Positions 6,809 to 8,569 of a stretch of 8,569 nucleotides of DNA are shown piece after piece. Origin of the DNA: JBFGCT01 sp041581055. GTDB lineage: Bacteria; Actinomycetota; Acidimicrobiia; Acidimicrobiales; Ilumatobacteraceae. Made by a program: the position numbers and the translations under genes. Below the pieces are notes generated by a model. That model had not been told where the DNA came from, did not search any database, and saw only the letters and a list, made by a program, of their open reading frames with translations. The DNA lies in contig JBFGCT010000179.1 in NCBI GenBank assembly GCA_041581055.1, forward strand, positions 1 to 8,569, given 5' to 3'. The first letter of the stretch is position 1, and the number at the start of each line of letters is the position of its first letter.

Positions 6809-6814
6809 TACCGT
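6809..6814 (+). promoter_or_regulatory. Possible -10 box for a leaderless MFS transporter transcript
   Basis: TACCGT fits the TAnnnT pattern of an actinobacterial -10 box and ends six bases before the GTG at 6821. Transcription could therefore start at or beside the start codon. No Shine-Dalgarno is seen before that GTG, which agrees with a leaderless message. No convincing -35 box is present, and the rest of the 46 bp gap after acetoacetyl-CoA synthetase shows no clear terminator. Read-through from the upstream gene is equally possible. Confidence 0.35.
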
Positions 6815-6820
6815 CATGGC

Positions 6821-8020
6821 GTGTCGACCGCCAGCCGCCCCGTCGACGCCGGGGTCGACTCGGCTCGCGCCTGGCTCATGGTCGGCGCGGCGTTCGCATC
6901 GACGTTCACGGTGTTCGGCGTCGCCTACAGCTTCGGCGCGTTCTTCGAGTCGATGGCCGACGAGTTCGGCACCGGCAGGGGGCTCACCGCGCTGCTGTTC
7001 TCGGTGACGACGTTCCTGTACTTCACGCTCGGCGTCGTCACCGGGCGCTGGTCCGATCGGGTGGGCCCGCGCCCCGTGCTGCTCACGGGGGCCGTAGCGC
7101 TCGGCGCCGGGCTCCTGCTGACGTCGGCGGCGACGTCGATCTGGGTCGGACTCGTCACCTACTCGCTCGGCGTCGGGATCGCCGCGGCGTGCGGGTACGT
7201 CCCGATGGTCGCCGTCGTCAGCGGGTGGTTCGAGCGGCGGCGCACGGCGGCGCTCGGCGCGGCGGTCGCCGGGATCGGGGCCGGAACCCTCGTGATGGCG
7301 CCGACCGCGAGCTGGCTGATCGAGTCGTACGGATGGCGGTGGGCATACGTCGTGTTCGGCCTCGGCGGCGCCGTCGTCCTCCTCGCGTGCGCGGCCATCG
7401 CGGCGCGGCCACCGATCCGCGTCGCCAGCGACCCCCCACCCGCGTTGCGCGTGGTCGTCGGGCTGCCGGCGTTCAGGGTGTTGTACGGGTCGACCCTGCT
7501 GATGTCGCTCGCCCTGTTCGTCCCGTTCGTGTTCCTCACCTCCTACGCCGAGGACCAGGGCGTCGCCGGCGGGCTCGCCGCGGCGCTCGTCGGCTGGATC
7601 GGCGCCGCCAGCATCATCGGCCGGCTCGGACTCGGCGTGATCGCCCCCCGCGTCGGCCTGATCCGGCTCTATCAGGCGTGCTTCGCGGTCATGGGTCTGA
7701 GCTTCCCGATCTGGCTCGTCGCCGGCGACCGCTACTGGGCGCTCGTCGCGTTCACGGTCGTGCTCGGCGTGGCCTACGGGGGGTTCATCGCGCTGGCGCC
7801 GGCCGTCGCCGCGGCCTCGTTCGGGCCGCAGGGGCTCGGTGGGATCCTCGGCGCCATCTACACCGCGGCCGGGCTCGGCGGCCTCGTCGGCCCCCCGCTC
7901 GCCGGCGCGCTGATCGACGCCGCCGACGGCTACACCTCGGCGATCGTCGCCGCCACGGCGTTGACGTTCGGCGCGTTCGGGGTCCTCTCCCGCCTCCCGC
8001 GACCCGCCGCCGAACGGTGA
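6821..8020 (+). CDS. MFS transporter, monocarboxylate/OFA-like
   Basis: This 399-residue membrane protein has about twelve hydrophobic segments, roughly at 18-42, 56-75, 84-103, 108-132, 142-166, 170-194, 214-240, 250-274, 282-301, 306-330, 341-366 and 372-392. The loop after segment 2 carries the MFS motif A as GRWSDRVGPRP (75-85). The opening FGVAYSFGAFFESMADEFG and the WFERRRTAALGAAVAGIGAG stretch resemble monocarboxylate or oxalate/formate-type carriers. The gene follows acetoacetyl-CoA synthetase by 46 bp on the same strand. It may import or export an aromatic acid, acetoacetate or a related monocarboxylate, but nothing in the sequence proves the substrate. GTG at 6821 is chosen because it is in frame; the nearby ATG at 6816 lies in another frame and gives only 63 codons. 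The family is firm and the subfamily tentative. Confidence 0.9.
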   Translation: MSTASRPVDAGVDSARAWLMVGAAFASTFTVFGVAYSFGAFFESMADEFGTGRGLTALLFSVTTFLYFTLGVVTGRWSDRVGPRPVLLTGAVALGAGLLLTSAATSIWVGLVTYSLGVGIAAACGYVPMVAVVSGWFERRRTAALGAAVAGIGAGTLVMAPTASWLIESYGWRWAYVVFGLGGAVVLLACAAIAARPPIRVASDPPPALRVVVGLPAFRVLYGSTLLMSLALFVPFVFLTSYAEDQGVAGGLAAALVGWIGAASIIGRLGLGVIAPRVGLIRLYQACFAVMGLSFPIWLVAGDRYWALVAFTVVLGVAYGGFIALAPAVAAASFGPQGLGGILGAIYTAAGLGGLVGPPLAGALIDAADGYTSAIVAATALTFGAFGVLSRLPRPAAER

Positions 8021-8061
8021 TGCCGGAGGACCCGGCCGAGGCGCCGAGCTCCTTGCGCCGC

Positions 8062-8075
8062 CCGGCGATCGCCGG
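8062..8075. repeat. Perfect 14 bp GC-rich palindrome, possible hairpin
   Basis: CCGGCGATCGCCGG is its own reverse complement. It could form a five-pair stem with a GATC loop, about 40 bp after the transporter stop and 40 bp before the HDOD gene. It has no T-run after it, so a standard intrinsic terminator is not supported. A GC-only hairpin terminator or a protein site remains possible, as does chance in this GC-rich DNA. The rest of the 94 bp gap (8021-8114) holds no clear promoter. Confidence 0.35.
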
Positions 8076-8114
8076 ACGGTGAGGGGAAACCACGACCAGG
8101 GGTCTCCGCGCGCC

Positions 8115-8569
8115 ATGACCGAACCGATCGATCCGAGCCTGCTCGCCAAGATCCGCTCGGCGCGCGCCCTCCCCTCGCCGCCGGCGGTCACCGCGAGGTT
8201 GATCGAGTTGGGCGAGAACCCGAACGTCGGGCTCAACGTGATCATCGACGTCCTCCAGACCGACGCCGCGCTCTGCGCCCGGCTCCTGCGGCTGGCCAAC
8301 TCCCCGCTGTACGGCCGCCGGCGGCGCACCGAGAACCTGCGTCAGGCCGTGACGCTGCTCGGCATCGACGCGGTGCTCACCGCCGCGCTCAGCCTCACGT
8401 TGCTCAGCACGGCCTCCGGGCCCGGATCGATGCCGCCGACGTTCGGCCGGAACCGGTGGCGGCGCAGCGTCCACGCCGCAGTGTGCGCGCAGACCCTGGC
8501 CGAGCGCAGCCGGGCGGCCGTCCCGGGCGACGCGTTCCTCGCCGGATTGCTGCAGGACATCGGCGTGCA
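8115..8569 (+). CDS. HDOD-domain protein, N-terminal part (cut by the window edge)
   Basis: The frame is open for 151 codons from ATG at 8115 to the right edge. After a short N-terminus it enters an HDOD domain: LPSPPAVTARLIEL (19-32), VIIDVLQTDAALCARLLRLANSPLYG (42-67), an Arg-rich turn (68-71), NLRQAVTLLGIDAV (74-87) and, near the edge, FLAGLLQDIGV (141-151). HDOD proteins are HD-like signalling modules without the metal-dependent phosphohydrolase residues; known members act in motility, c-di-GMP and stress responses. Here the usual LLHDIG motif reads LLQDIG, which fits a non-catalytic domain. What follows (GGDEF, EAL, kinase or nothing) cannot be seen. The Shine-Dalgarno is weak (AGGGG, 12 bases upstream), but no upstream in-frame start was found. 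It is probably unrelated to the tyrosine genes. Confidence 0.88.
   Translation, partial: MTEPIDPSLLAKIRSARALPSPPAVTARLIELGENPNVGLNVIIDVLQTDAALCARLLRLANSPLYGRRRRTENLRQAVTLLGIDAVLTAALSLTLLSTASGPGSMPPTFGRNRWRRSVHAAVCAQTLAERSRAAVPGDAFLAGLLQDIGV

Noticed and set aside
6816..7007. ATG at 6816 as an alternative start for the transporter gene
   Set aside because: It is in a different frame and gives a 63-codon Arg/Ser-rich peptide. The GTG at 6821 opens the transporter frame.
6611..8329. Long 572-codon frame on the minus strand opposite the MFS transporter
   Set aside because: Its product is almost only Arg, Asp, Glu, Pro and Ala with no domain, as expected for a frame mirroring GC-rich third positions. 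The opposite strand encodes a clear 12-segment transporter.
1..8569. Mobile element, CRISPR, toxin-antitoxin, phage defence or biosynthetic-cluster genes
   Set aside because: None of the frames shows transposase, integrase, Cas, nuclease, NRPS/PKS or toxin motifs, and no spaced repeats were seen. The coding space is filled by the metabolic, regulatory, transport and HDOD genes listed.

Overview
The window is about 8.6 kb of very GC-rich, tightly packed bacterial DNA. GTG starts, short stop/start overlaps (TGATG, GTGA, GTGGGTGA), strong G/C at third codon positions and the style of the proteins suggest a high-GC actinobacterium, perhaps Acidimicrobiia/Ilumatobacter-like. The lineage is an inference, not a proven placement. 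No tRNA, rRNA, CRISPR array, insertion sequence or phage gene was recognised.

Left half (1-4189, minus strand): a four-gene operon for tyrosine/phenylalanine breakdown by the homogentisate route. In order of transcription it holds 4-hydroxyphenylpyruvate dioxygenase (4189-3071), a HisC-type PLP aminotransferase (3045-1903), fumarylacetoacetase (1910-612) and homogentisate 1,2-dioxygenase (612 to the left edge, C-terminal half missing). The last three overlap by 8 bp and 1 bp, which suggests translational coupling. A good candidate promoter (TTGACA, 17 bp, GAGATT) and a GGAGG ribosome binding site lie in front of the first gene.

Middle (4190-4309): a 120 bp divergent control region with inverted half-sites on both sides. 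It separates the minus-strand operon from a plus-strand Lrp/AsnC-family regulator (4310-4807). The regulator overlaps by 4 bp (GTGA) with acetoacetyl-CoA synthetase (4804-6774). An MFS transporter follows after 46 bp (6821-8020).

How the genes fit together: the aminotransferase would turn tyrosine into 4-hydroxyphenylpyruvate, HPPD makes homogentisate, HmgA opens the ring, and fumarylacetoacetase releases fumarate and acetoacetate. The synthetase then activates acetoacetate to acetoacetyl-CoA for central metabolism. The Lrp/AsnC protein is the natural candidate for sensing an aromatic amino acid or intermediate. Maleylacetoacetate isomerase and a thiolase are not visible; either could lie outside the window. 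The transporter's substrate is unknown.

Right edge (8115-8569): the start of an HDOD-domain signalling protein, separated from the transporter by 94 bp that include a perfect 14 bp palindrome. It looks like the start of a different functional unit. The window is a well-ordered catabolic module rather than a new type of system. The most useful leads are the divergent control region, the role of the HisC-like enzyme, and the regulator-synthetase coupling.
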